Of a DNA stretch of 64,000 bases, positions 34,125 to 45,899 are shown in pieces. Source of the stretch: Hymenoscyphus infarciens (Eukaryota > Ascomycota > Leotiomycetes > Helotiales > Helotiaceae); the NCBI GenBank assembly GCA_001414345.1, contig LLCB01000299.1:1-64000 (forward strand). The letters are read 5' to 3'. A model generated the notes under the pieces. The model was not told the DNA's origin. It saw only the letters and a list, made by a program, of their open reading frames with translations, and ran no database searches. A program made the translations under genes and the position numbers. Position 1 is the first letter of the stretch, and each line of letters starts with the position of its first letter.

Positions 34125-34988
34125 TTTAGATCATGCAACTTGATATTTCTTTCTCGGCGGGACATCTCTTCGCAACTACCTACGTCTTTTTGTAGAAGTC
34201 GCGGTTCGATGCATGTATTTGTATATGTGTCACAGTCTAACGCTCGGCAAATCCTCCTCGTTTGCTCTTCCTCAACGCCTTTTCAAGTTTCAAATACCTC
34301 CGATAGTTCATCCCAACAACCATCTTCTCACCCACCACCCAATTATCCCATACAAGTCCCGATAAATGGATTCTCACGTCTATACTAACACGTCTATACT
34401 AACATTATCGACAAGGTCGAATCTTTGGAGTCTGAACGTTTCACGATCCTAGAATTGTGCTTTTTTCTTACTTTTACGTCGTATCTTCCCGATCATCACC
34501 TGGCTGGCATTTTTGTTGCGAACTTGGCCTTTCTTTGCTTGAGGGAACCGAGAAAAGAGATGTTGATGTTGTAGTTGTTGTTTAACCATATCGGAGTTCG
34601 AAGCAAATCGATCTATTTTCAAAGTTATTTAGAAAGAGAACAGGGGATTATACTCGGGTTATCACTCGTGCCTTCCCCTCTCGGTCGGGTCACGTCCGGT
34701 AGTCGAGCGGGAAGGAGCAACTTTGACTTTGAATTTCGCGTCGTCTTTGGGTCGAGGCCATTGAAGTCAGGTTGGTGGAGCTAAGGCTCGAAGTGCTTCC
34801 CCCTCAATGACGTGTGGCGCCACCAAAAGTACTGCGCGCAGTTGTGGTCACCACACAGACTTTACTCGCTTAACTTCATATTTTATACTCAGGTCTTTCC
34901 ACAGGAGAAGGTAACAGGAGATAACTTTCTCTTAATTGAAAACGTGCATTATATAAATACATTATTCTTGTTTATTTACATCGTAAAA
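34125..34988. other. Convergent intergenic region
   Basis: Lies between the 3' ends of the HD gene (+) and the LEA-like gene (-). It should carry both 3' UTRs and terminators. AT-rich runs near 34930-34990 precede the LEA-like stop. No gene is seen. Confidence 0.55.
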
Positions 34989-35716
34989 TCATGCAGACTT
35001 TCCTTCTACAACAGTACTCTTCTTGTCCCCACCAACTTTGTTCTTAAAGTCCTCAACAGACATGGTGGAATTGGTAGTAACACCATGGTGCTCAGAAGGC
35101 TCCTGAATCTTCTCCTTCACATCAACTCGCTTATGGGTAACTGATGGCACAATGACTTCTGTCGATTTGTTAGCAAGAGTAAATAAGTATTACAACGGGA
35201 TTGGGGAAACATACCCTTCTCGATAACCGGCTGAATAGTCTCATGCAAATGGTGATGAACATGCTCCTCCTCCTTCGTAGGTTCCTTGGTCTTAGACTCA
35301 AACTTCTTCTCCTCATGCGTACTCTTCACCCCCTTCAGATCAGCTTTCGCCTTCTCCTTCGCATCATTGTTATCCTTGTTGATATTTCTATGCTTCGTCT
35401 CTTGCACATGGTCATGTTTCTCCGCCGCAGTTTCCGTGTCTTTGAGAGGTTGAATGGTGGTATGGTAATGATCTTGATGTTTCTCCTTCTCAACAAAGGT
35501 TTGTTCACGGGTCTCGTGTTGCTTCTTGACGTGTGTGTGCTCGACTGCTGGGTTTACCTCCGAGTCGACGGTTGTGTCTTCGACGGAGGCGTCTACATCA
35601 TCGGCATTTGTGGTTCTTGGTGTGGCCTCTCGGGTTTTTCTGTCGGTTTCGGTGGTGGAGTCGGTGGTTTTGGCAGTGCCGAAGAGCTTGTTTACTGCTG
35701 CTGCTGCGTTGTCCAT
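34989..35716 (-). CDS. Hydrophilic His/Lys/Glu-rich allergen/LEA-like protein
   Basis: A 223-aa protein from two exons (35716-35215 and 35158-34989) around a 56-bp intron. It has no signal peptide or membrane segment. It is almost wholly charged, with repeated blocks ending in T-I-Q-P, for example HYHTTIQPLKD and HHHLHETIQPVIEK followed by VIVPSVTHKRVDVKE. The end resembles the short SVEDFKN-GG tail of a fungal family usually labelled allergen or stress-response protein, related in style to late-embryogenesis-abundant proteins. Function in the family is poorly known; desiccation or stress protection is the usual suggestion. Low sequence complexity makes finer assignment unsafe. Confidence 0.7.
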
Positions 35717-36268
35717 TTTGAAGTTTGGGGATTTGAAGATGTGGTTTTGATTGGTTGTGAGATGGAATGAGGGTCAATTGCTGAGGTTAATGATTGGTAT
35801 ATGATTTCTGCACTGGATATCTAATACTTATATGGAAGTATCGTCTACCTACGTAGCCATCAGCCCGTTCATCCAAAATTATGTATCACGTCACTGAGAA
35901 GATTCTAACGCAGCCAGAATCCCATCTGGGGGTGGCGATTGGTGGATCTCGACGCCACACGGATGAAGTGGCTTTGCATGTGAGATATCCCAGCCCCTCT
36001 TTTGAGCTCATCGTCACATCGTAGCGATTCATCGCGATCCGTTGAAAATCAACTCCGAGGATGAAACAACGTCACCAGAAGCTCTCCTTTTCGAGTAGCG
36101 GGTTAACTACCCCACCTGGTGTCCTCGGTTATCACCAAGGGTCCAGCAATTTGACTCCGATTTGATATCTCGAACCTCATCATTATTTACAACAATAAAG
36201 CTACCGAAGGAGCCCTCCACCTTCCCCATGAATTACCTCATCCATCCCATCCAAAAGTCCAAATATCA
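35717..36268. other. Intergenic region, LEA-like promoter and GH28 3' side
   Basis: Promoter of the LEA-like gene (upstream on the minus strand) and the 3' UTR of the GH28 gene, which is also on the minus strand. No further gene is seen. Confidence 0.5.
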
Positions 36269-37669
36269 TCAACCAGACGCCCCAGAAACGCAAGTAATCC
36301 CCGGTGTACTATCAACATTATCACACAAAACCCTCGCCGTCCCACTCGGCGTCCCCACCGACCAATTCACAAAACTCAGATCACAAGTCCCCGCAGACGG
36401 ACAATTGATATTAGCCGTCACAGGAGCATATTTCGAACTCGTCGTCCCCTTGAAATTCTTGAAGGAGATTCCTGTTAAAACGGCCTTGCTGGGATTCGCA
36501 GCGCAGTCTGCGGCATTTGTTGCGGCGTAGCAGGATTGGATTTGTGCTGCGTAGTCGCAATTATTGACTGTTACACCATCCCAGGTTACCTATGGAATGT
36601 TGGAGTCAGTTTACTTCTTTGGGGAAGGTTGGAGAGTTGTCTCGGGAGTCAAAAAATACTCTTTCTGATTCCCGAAGAGGGGGGAATTGCTCCAGGAATT
36701 CGGACTTACGTTGGAGACTGTGCTTGTTCCGTGGGTATTTCCTCCTTCGTAGAGTTTGATGCCGACTGCTTTGGTGCAACCGATCATGGTCAAGTCGGAG
36801 ATATAGATGTTTTTCACCGTGTCTGCATTTGTCTTCCCCAATGAACCGACGGAAATCCCATGGCTAGTGCCTACAATTGTGTTAGTGATTTTTGCTCAAG
36901 AGTTTAGGAGGAGAAACTTGCCAGTGCAAGTAACTGTTTTCACTGTCACATAGTTGCATCCCGGTTTCAGCGCAATACAATCATCTTGATTGCTGACGTA
37001 TATATTGTTGATATTTGTATATGTGCTCTCTCCAATATCGAAGCCGTCCGTGTTCTTTGGAGCATTTGTCGACTTGGATGCCGCTGTCATTGTCAAGCTG
37101 GCGTATTGAATGTTTGTAGCAGCACCCTTCTGGGCGAAAAACACATTCGGTGGATTCTTGACGCTGAAGCCAGTTACGGCAATATTAGAGCCTCCTTGGA
37201 TGTAAAATAACGTTGGTCGAACAAGTGAAGTATCGGTAGCAAATATATCGTATGCATCCTGTCCATTTCCATCAATAACCCCTGAACCGGTCAAAGAGCG
37301 AAACTTGGCTCCGGCAATCTTGTTGAGAGAGATGATGGCAGTTTGCGTGGCCCAGTATGTGGTATCAGTGCTTGCTTTGAGTATCCCTTCGAGTTGGAAG
37401 TCGCAATTCACACATCCTGCGAAGTCGAGGGAGGTACGGAGGTTGTAGGTTTTTCCTGCTGGTATAACTATGATCCCCCCCTTTCCACAGGAGGTGATGG
37501 CTGCTTTGATTGCGGGAGTATCATCTTTTTGTGTATCGCCGAGACTGGCAGGTGTGCAAGTAGCTCTCTTCTCGATCAAAGCATTTGGCGTCTCGGGAAT
37601 TGTTGGCGAAGGAGCAGCAAAAATGCCAATAATTCCTGCGGAGAACAGAAATACTGTGGAGGACTTCAT
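36269..37669 (-). CDS. GH28 glycoside hydrolase, xylogalacturonan hydrolase/exo-PG-like
   Basis: A 409-aa secreted pectin backbone hydrolase from three exons: 37669-36922, 36870-36710 and 36589-36269. A signal peptide (MKSSTVFLFSAGIIGIFAA) is followed by a propeptide ending in a KR site near residue 35. GH28 signatures are NTDG at 206-209, the catalytic-type Asp pair in NQDDC at 229-230, and SHG at 252-254. The usual RIK motif is GIK at 286-288, with the Arg lost. Length and C-terminal blocks (VTWDGVTV, CDYAAQIQSCYA) resemble fungal endo-xylogalacturonan hydrolase, which cuts xylose-substituted galacturonan. An unusual exo-polygalacturonase is the alternative. The first intron (36871-36921) is GC-AG; the second (36590-36709) is 120 bp. 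Divergent from the pectin methylesterase. Confidence 0.85.
36871..36921 (-). other. GC-AG intron in the GH28 gene
   Basis: After VTCTG the frame would run to a stop 10 codons on. GCAAGT at 36921-36916 is in phase 1 and matches the acceptor TTGTAG at 36871. Their use restores CTGTSHGIS, with the catalytic-type SHG. The nearby GT (GTTTCT) is in the wrong phase for that acceptor. The donor is identical to that of the GC-AG intron at 9512-9562. Confidence 0.8.
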
Positions 37670-38305
37670 GGTTGAAATTGGGAATTTAGAGGCCTAGGTT
37701 CCTGGCCTCACTTCTATGCTTCCCTCCCTGTTATAACTATCACCGAACTATACAACTCAAATTACATGGGTCGAGTGCAAAAAGTATTTCCGCAAGGAAA
37801 CAAAAAACCTAATTATCCTTCCTCAGGTCACCTCTACGGTGAGCGGAAAAATTACTGACCATTTCTGTATCACATGCAGAATTTATAAAATCAGGTGTGG
37901 TATTATGCCTAGTAACCAGGTTAGGTTTTGGCTATAGTGTAGGGTAAAATGGGTAAATGACATTTCTGAGCTGCCGCGGCACTTGACCTCCTCATTTCCC
38001 CAGTTTACCCCACAAGAATACGCGTTTACGAAGTATTTGTTTCCTCTTTCAGCAGGGTTGAGGTGGTAGCCATTGGTGGGATGTGGTGGTCGCATTTGAC
38101 CTCCGGCATATAATGGAAGAGGATTTTTATTGTAGTTCAAGATTGTAGTTGAACGGAGAAAATGGTGTCCGTGAGTAGCAATGGTGGGAGTTGTTTCTTT
38201 CTTTTATGATATATTGACATTCCCTATGCCGGTAAATTGTCAGCGAGTTTCTCACTTGCCATCTGTATCCTCTTCGGACTTGATTCCATAGAAATCCCAT
38301 TGAGA
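37670..38305. promoter_or_regulatory. Divergent promoter region of the GH28-CE8 pectin pair
   Basis: 636 bp between the start codons of two oppositely transcribed pectin-degrading genes. Co-regulation from this shared interval is a reasonable inference. I did not find an unmistakable, spaced set of CreA-type (SYGGRG) or galacturonate-responsive sites by eye. Confidence 0.6.
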
Positions 38306-39734
38306 ATGAAGTCGATGTTTGTTGCACTCGTCATAAGGCTTCTTGCCTTAACAACTACAGTCTCTGCATTGCCAAGTAGCGAATTGGTCAAGAGAACTGC
38401 TCGAACCGCTCCGCCAACTGGTTGTCTCACCGTGGGCACCGGAGGAACATACAACACGATAAATGCTGCGATCGCGAAACTCAGTGGCACCGCTGCAGCT
38501 TGCATTTTTGTAAGTCTCTCGTTTTCAAAAGCAATCATTGAATTAACCTGTGCTCAACAGATTTACCCGGGGACCTACACTAGCACCGATCAGATCTATA
38601 TCAAATATGGTGGAGCTTTAACTCTCTATGGATATACCACAGAGTAATTCTCTTTCCTGGTGGGCTTTTCCCTTCTGTCTGGCTGGCTGGCTCATTGTAA
38701 TTTTAGTACTGGATCATATAAATCCAATGTCGTGACTTTTGCTCGCAACATAAACTCTCCCACTGCGGGATCTTTGGACCTCTCTGCAACTTTGAATGTT
38801 GTCAGTGCCAATTTCAAAGCCTACAATATAAGTGAGTCTCTCACTCCCCTCTCCTCATTTTCCAAACCCTAACTCTTTCGCTAGACGTCAAAAACACCTA
38901 CGGCGCCGGCTCCCAAGCAGTGGCCCTAGTCGCCAACGGCGACAAACAATCCTTCTACGGCGTCGGATTCTATGGCTACCAAGATACCCTCTACGCCAAG
39001 TCGGGAAAACAGTACTACTCCAACTGCTACATGGAAGGAGCCGTGGATTATATTTTCGGCGCGGCGGCTGCGTGGTTTGGTGAGTGTACGGTTGCTAGTA
39101 ATGGGGGCGGTGCTATTACTGCGAATTCGAGGAGTGCGGAGGATGGGACTTGGTATGTTTTTGATCATAGTACTGTAAGTTCTTCTCTCATTTTTATCCC
39201 TTGATTTATTTGATAGTTTTTTTTAAATGAGGGGATGGGAAGGGGTGTGGGAAAGGATGCTGACTTGATTTTGTGATTAATTAGATTACTGCGGCTTCTG
39301 GGGTGAGTCTTGCTGGGAAAGTGTATCTTGGACGTCCTTGGAGGGCGCTTGCGAGGGTTATCTTTCAGAATTCGGTGCTGACTGGTGTTGTGAATCCACT
39401 TGGTTGGACGACCCTTTATGATGGTGCTACGCCGTAAGTCGGGTCCTTATCCCCCTTGGAACTTATGGAGTTGATATGGATTTAGTATTTTTGAGGAGTT
39501 TGCGAATACGGGTGCTGGGATTGATACTTCGAAGAGACGCTGTGAGTATTTCTTTTTGTACGAGGTGGTATGGGTTGCTGATTGAGGTTTAGATTATACA
39601 GTTGCCACGGCGGCTGTGAGTAAGGAGACGCTGCTTGGTAAGTCATCTTTGCGTATTGTGTGTGGATGGTGGGATGTGCTAATTTTTTGACTTTAGGGAG
39701 CGATTGGAAGAAGTGGGTTGATACTACCTACTAA
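38306..39734 (+). CDS. Secreted pectin methylesterase (CE8)
   Basis: A 329-aa pectinesterase from eight exons: 38306-38509, 38561-38643, 38707-38831, 38885-39174, 39285-39433, 39486-39541, 39593-39637 and 39697-39734. All seven introns are GT-AG and the total is exactly 330 codons. It demethylates homogalacturonan outside the cell. The preferred start at 38306 gives a signal peptide (MKSMFVALVIRLLALTTTVSA) and a KR processing site near residue 30. An in-frame ATG at 38237 would add an unlikely N-terminus. CE8 active-site residues are present: Gln 148 (SQAVAL), Gln 170/Asp 171 (GYQDTLY), Asp 192 (VDYIFG) and Arg 251 (LGRPW). Length is typical. Demethylation prepares pectin for galacturonan hydrolases, in keeping with the divergent GH28 neighbour. 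Confidence 0.92.
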
Positions 39735-40027
39735 CCGATGATGTTGAGGGAAAATGGCGGGATTATAACATCTTTGGGGCATTTCAAGATAGACCGAATG
39801 ATAATGTTTCTATCTTGTATTATTGTGTCTATGCCACAGTATTATATTACTTTGTATATGTATAAAAAGACAAAAATCCATCAACTCCCTTAATGCTTCA
39901 TGCACGCTCAGAGTCAAAAAATGACGGGTATAAAAAAAGGCCTCCCATCCACACACGTAATTTCCACAGTCCTTCTCTGCATCCACCAACATATATACAC
40001 CTCCCCTCATTCAACCATTCCTCAATT
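39735..40027. other. Convergent intergenic region, PME and CFEM genes
   Basis: 293 bp between two convergent stop codons. It includes AT-rich sequence near 39840-39870 likely to direct 3' end formation for both. No gene is seen. Confidence 0.5.
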
Positions 40028-40619
40028 TCACGAGACAAGGGCGGTAAGTAAAGCCATACCCACGCCAGCAAAAGATCCCAGAACCACCAATCCCCCCCCA
40101 GAACTCGCACTGGTGGCCGAAGCAGTCGAAGAAGTAGTGCTCGTCGTCTGGGTGCTCCCACTAGCCTTGGTTGCCGAACCCGAAAGAACAACCGAAGAAG
40201 CTGGCGATACCAAAGACGTAGAACCTTGAACCCCGGAACTCGTTGCTGTCGAATTCCTCGCACCCGAAGAAAGAATGGCGCAAACTTGTAAGGCGTTCTT
40301 TTGTGCAGCTGGAAAGTGCGGTTAGTTTTGATATATCTATAAAGTGTGTAGGTAGTTTGGGAAGGGGAAACAGACTCAACGCGTCAGGAACCGAGCAACC
40401 CGATGCAATACACGGTGTAATATTCTTGATGACAGTCGGCCTCGCTGTTCCACATATACAATTATAATCCGTGCTTCCACATCCTGAAGCCACGGCTCCC
40501 GCGGCAATACAAGTCAAGGCGCAAGAGGGAATTTGAGTAAGGTAATCGTTGATTGACTGCGCGGAGCCCAGCGTGATCCAAATCGTCGCGATGACGAAGA
40601 CAGAGGATGGGATTCTCAT
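40028..40619 (-). CDS. CFEM-domain protein, probably GPI-anchored
   Basis: A 174-aa protein from two exons (40619-40376 and 40308-40028) with a 67-bp intron whose donor is GTCTGT. The signal peptide (ends near TLGSAQS) is followed by an eight-cysteine CFEM domain: SCALTC, SGCGSTDYNCICG, TPCIASGCS and, after the intron, QVCAILS. An Asp between the second and fourth Cys, as in heme-binding CFEM proteins, occurs in GSTDYNC. A Ser/Thr/Ala-rich stalk and a hydrophobic C-terminus (LVVLGSFAGVGMALLTALVS) fit a GPI-anchor signal. CFEM proteins act at the fungal surface in heme/iron uptake, wall stability or host interaction. The gene lies about 0.9 kb from the RIP-mutated block, which could expose it to faster change. 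Confidence 0.85.
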
Positions 40620-41480
40620 TTATCGGGCTGTTTAGAGTATTTTATCTTAGGTGGGTAGTAGATTGTGATACAAGTCGTCGGAAATGTGTATATACAGCGT
40701 ACAAAAAGACGGCAGCGAGGTACGAAAAAGACGGGGAGAGAAAAGGTACCAAGGTACAACAACAACACGAGAAAGAATCCCCTCCCTTTTAGGTAGCTCC
40801 CAAAGGACTAACCTGAATATGGGGATTTGCTAACCATGTCCAGTGGAGACATCGACCTTCGTGGAGGGGGTGTGGAGAGAAATAATAGGTAGGGTCCCTG
40901 CTGCGGCACGGTGCTATCAATGGCAGCAGTGATCGTTGCCAACGAGAAAGTAACGAATTCTAGATTGGGGGGCAGATCTACTTCTACCAAAGTAGTTAGT
41001 CCCACAAATTCTCCCGCAATGCCTCACAGCCCTAAAGAGACGCCATCCTTCCCGTCATTACTCTACCGAAAAAACAATTCAGCCATCTTAGGCGATCATG
41101 CCATGCGCTCCTAAAATCCCGACCCTAAACCATGCAAAGAGCAGCCAGCAAAGCTGAAAGAACGACTCCAATACGATGTCAGAGCGGAAAAGAGTAGAAT
41201 AATCCCTGTCCGACAACGTGGTTTTGCAAGCCAATTTTACTGATTGTGATAGATGAGTTTTGTGGCTGCAGCCAATTTAAATTATTTGACACCGGAAAAT
41301 AAGCCCCCCGAGTTCGAGAAACCAATTGGGAGAGTAAGCTTTTACGCCACCAGTTTGGGAGGGGTTTTCGATATTTGGTTTAGAAGTCAATAAATGAAAT
41401 CGCTAGGAATTGCCTGAGTAGGGGATTTCTACTAGCAGAGGCTAAAAACAAAACACTACTCTTACGTAACTTCTTTAGTA
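40620..41480. promoter_or_regulatory. CFEM upstream region and transition to the AT block
   Basis: The promoter of the CFEM gene, followed by sequence of falling GC content. CpA and TpG are still present up to about 41480, beyond which the RIP signature begins. No gene is seen. Confidence 0.5.
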
Positions 41481-41599
41481 TAAACAACACGCTTAAATCT
41501 ATAACCTATATAGCTCTCTATAAAAGTAAGCTTAGACTATCTTTTTTAGTATATTATAGAACTTATATAAAAAGAATTAAATTAGTCTAAATAAGTAAG

Positions 41600-41774
41600 T
41601 GTCACGGGACAAAGGTGGGTTAGACAAAGGATCACCTAATGATCTCTACCTTTTAAGCGAGGAGTATAGTATTTAAAGCCTTATACTCTCCTCTATAGTT
41701 CTAGGAATTAAGTATCTACTTTAACTTTACTTTACTTATCTTATACTCTTAATATAGCTTTTATAATTACTATA
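41600..41774 (+). repeat. 5' LTR of the copia element
   Basis: Begins TGTCACGGGAC and ends CTATA (from CTACA by transition, giving TG...CA). Compared with the 3' LTR it retains C and G where the other has T and A. Confidence 0.85.
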
Positions 41775-41788
41775 GTTATAAGCCTAGT
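41775..41788 (+). other. Primer-binding site, half-tRNA(iMet) type
   Basis: Directly after the 5' LTR stands GTTATAAGCCTAGT. It equals GGTTATGGGCCCAG (the copia primer site, complementary to the anticodon stem-loop half of initiator tRNA-Met) except for G-to-A and C-to-T changes expected from RIP and loss of one leading G. Position and match both support it. Confidence 0.65.
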
Positions 41789-44700
41789 TAGTAGATAGGA
41801 TACTACTTCTACTACGCTAGTTATATTAGCTTTATCTTCTTTTTTATCTATTCTTATCTTCTTTTTAAGAGTACTACTTTTATAATAGTAAGCTTACTCT
41901 TAATTAAAAAGGTCCTTCTTACTAATTAAAACTTATAGCCTATATAGTATAACCGCTTCTTTTATATTACTTATTAAAAAAGAGTCTAGAAATACTTTAA
42001 TCTAAATAGCTTTAATGTTAAGAACGCTAACGAGCTTAAAAGACCCTATTCTACAATTAAACAGGTTATACTTAATAAGAATATTAGACTTAAAGAAGCT
42101 TAGCTTATAGTAAATAAAGCCTAAGATATACTCTTAGTAGCTTAATATATTAGAAGAGATCTACTAGAACTACCTCTTCTAGTATTAGCCGACGACGTTA
42201 AAGAGGACTTTAAAGATAATATTAAAAGATATACTTTTAAAATTAATAAGCTTTATACTATATAAGGTAAGATATATAAAGTTAGCTCCTAGGTAGAGAG
42301 CACTATAGATAAGTCTATACTCTTAGAAGCCTAATCTTTACTTAGGTATACTAGGAAATTCGCTTTCTAAGACCTAATTTAAAAGCTTAAAAACAACTTA
42401 ATACTAATATTAGAAAGCGTAGAGGATATAGTATATATAGAATACTAGAATATACTTACTTAAACTAAATCAGGGTCTATAAACCCTAATTACTAGTTCT
42501 CTAACTAGAAATACTACTATAACTAAGCGAAAAATTTTTAACTCTTAGAGATTAAGAGTCTACTTATAGTAAAGGACTTCTTAGATATAGTTTATTAAAT
42601 TACTCTTATCTAAGTAATAAGTTAAAAAATATAGTTAATTAATAATATAGAGCTTAAGAAAGGAGTTATATTACTTAATAATCTTACTAAAATGTTTTTA
42701 AGGATTTTATATAAATACCTTATATTAAAGACTAATAAGAAGGCTAGTAAGATATTCTCTATCTTTAAAAGTAGAAGTAATAACCTATCTAATTCTAAGA
42801 ATAGAGCTTAAAATAAGGGTTCTAATAATAAGAAATATCTATATAAGACTAGTTAAGAATACTTTTAGAAACTAGTTAACTACTAAACCTTAGAATTCAT
42901 ACTTACTAGAAAGTATAATCCTACTCTTAATAATCCTCTAAATAATAAGGAGTTAAAAGAGATTATATAATACTTAGAAGCCTCTTTCTAAATAAACCTT
43001 TAAAAGAAACTAATTAAAAAGTTCTCTATAACATAATCTAAGTTTAGAAAAGGATCTATAAGCTCTACTTAGAAGTTATTAAAATACCTTATTAAGAATA
43101 TAAGTACTATAATCTTATCTTTAAAGCTTCTAACTAATCTAGAAAGAATAAACTAAGCCTTAAAATAGAGAATCTATACTTTCTTAGCTAAATATGTTAA
43201 ATACCTTCTTATAGATTTAATACTCTTTAATAACTATAAAGTAGTCTATCTTATTAATAGTAAGGATATACTTATCCTAAAAACCTTTAAACGCTCTAAT
43301 AATATAGTAGAATTAGGAATAACTAGTATTCTAATTAGTAGAATAAGAACAAGGGTTATAAAAAACGTTCTTAAAGATAAGAGAGGAAGTAACTCTATAG
43401 ATCTAATACTTACTAATATTATTATTATTAAGGGTTTTTATTCTAATATTATCTTAGAAGTATATATTAAGGAATCTAGAGTATAGTATAATAGATATAA
43501 CTATTTACTATATTTTAGACCTATAAAGAATAGTATAGTTATTAAATCTTTAATTTATATAGTAAACTTAGTCTTATTTAAATATAACTCTATTAATAAC
43601 TATGCTAAGCTCTAAAACCCCTAAGCTATATTTACTTTAATATACCTAACACTCTCTAAAAAGGTTAACAAACGCTTTTATAAAAAGATAAGAGACTATA
43701 CTAGACTAAGAAGCAATTTAGTAGAAATTTAGTATAGAAGATTAAGATATCTAAGATAAGAAGCTCTTAAAGCTCTAGTCTAGTTAGTAAGGAACATAAA
43801 AATTATAAGTATTAAATAAGCAAAGTACTTATACTATACTATTACTTATACTTAGAATATAGTTTTAAGACATATCTCTAAGAATAGGAGTATATAACTA
43901 TTCTAGTAGTACTTATAAGATCTATTTAACTTCCTAACTAGATATAATAGAGCTAAATAGCTCTTCTTAATAAAAGAGGAGTATAGTAGAAAGCTCTTTA
44001 GATTTATAATAATAAATAAGAGAAGAGAAATAGTATTTAAGAAGCTTAAGAACTTTAAAAGATAGGTTAAATAATAATATAGTCTTTTAATTTATAAGTT
44101 TAAATATAATAATAATAAATTAGTAATCTTATAATATAGTACCTTAGAATATACTTTATAAGCTACTAAAATTAGAATAGACTTAGAGTTTATACTAACT
44201 TATACTTATAAGCTAAATAGAGAAGTAAAGAGAGTAAGATAAGAAGTAATTATATACTTAATTAAAATATTATCTACTACTAACTTATTATAATACCTTT
44301 AGACTAAGTCGACTATAGCTAGAATCTAGCTCTATAATATAAGTCTTAACTAAAGAAATAAGTTTAAGATACTAAATAAAGTACTCCTATTATAGTTTAA
44401 TAATTATTTCTACTAATATAATCCAAAGTTTAAGAACTTAGTAATAAAAGACCTTAGACTAGATTAGAATAGAATCTACGTCTATAAGTCTAGAGCTTAT
44501 CTACTAAAAAAGGAGAGAGAGTAAGAAGTTAAAAAGAGAGCTTTTAAAGTTAATCTTAGAGCTTATATAAGTTATTTAGTTAAGTATATCTTATTAAATA
44601 TCTACTATATCTAGGTTCTATAGCTTAATTAAGTTATTATAACTTAGAACATTATATTTAATAAAGAAATCTTTTATATACTAGAATATAAAAAGGTAGA

Positions 44701-45899
44701 ATAATAACCTATTATAATTACTTAGATAGTAGTATAGTATATAGTTAAGTAAGAGTAATAAGACACTAAAGCTCTACTTAAAAGTGTTAGTATATATAAA
44801 ATAGAGAGCGTAGGAAAACTAAAACTAAGAGCTAAACTAGTAAGGGATATCTTACTTAAAGCTACTAATATATTAAGTAAAGCTTTAATTAGCTAGAACT
44901 TAGGAGTAAAGCTAGAAAAGGGAGATATAATCTTTTCTAGGTTTAGACTTCTATTACTTAGAGTAATACCTAAACCTAAAAGTATACTAAGATAAGTTAT
45001 AAGCTCTTAAAATAAGTAAAATATAGGAATCTCTTAATAAACTATAAAACTCTTTTAATAAGTGTTTACGAGATTCTCTTAACTATAAAATAATATTAAA
45101 AGTATAGAAGGCCTAAGTAGTCTACTAATTAGAATAAGTAATAGAATATTAGAAGGAATCTTCTAATAAAATAGAGAAGGTAGGCCTCTCTAATAATAAA
45201 GTAGTATATAAGAAAGAACTCTTAATATATTAGTTTTAGAAACTTCTAATATAAAGTTAACTAAGGAGTAAGGAATAATAAATATAGAAAGTAAAAACCT
45301 AAAAAAGCTTAAAATAAAGTAAAGGTATATAAAGAAAGTATATCTACTTATATTAAGAAAGAGTAAGAGAGGTTAACTTAGAGAGAAGGATACTAAAGAT
45401 ATAATAATATCTACTCTACTAGCTATATTAATTAAGATAGAGCTCTAATAGGCTATTCTAGAATATTTAAATTATTTCTTTAGTACTTTTTAGCCTTTAT
45501 TAAAGAGTATAGTATTAAATAAGAAGGACTTATAAGACATCTACTATATTATTATAGTAGTAATAATAAGGGAAAAAACACCTCTAAAGCCTAAATACCT
45601 ACGCCTTTATTAGTTAAAACTATTAAAAGAGCTAAAATTATAAAGAAAACTTATAAACTATCTACTTAGTAAGTACTTTAAAAATAATTTAAAGCTTAAA
45701 ATTAAGAACTTAGAGAAAAGGAAATACTAGTATATAATTAAAAGATAGAATACTAAAACGAAACTATTACCTTTAAAGTAGGTATTTATATATAAATATA
45801 ACTTTATAAACTATCTAATTTAATATTAAGCTTAGCTTATAATAAGAGGTAATCTCTAATAAGAAGATACTATCCTTTTAATATATACTATTATACTTA

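Noticed and set aside
35201..35770. 189-codon plus-strand frame with Leu/Arg runs
   Set aside because: Antisense to the charged LEA-like gene; hydrophobic Leu/Phe/Cys bias is the mirror of Lys/Glu codons.
38237..38305. Upstream in-frame ATG for the pectin methylesterase
   Set aside because: Starting there would bury the clear signal peptide that begins at 38306.
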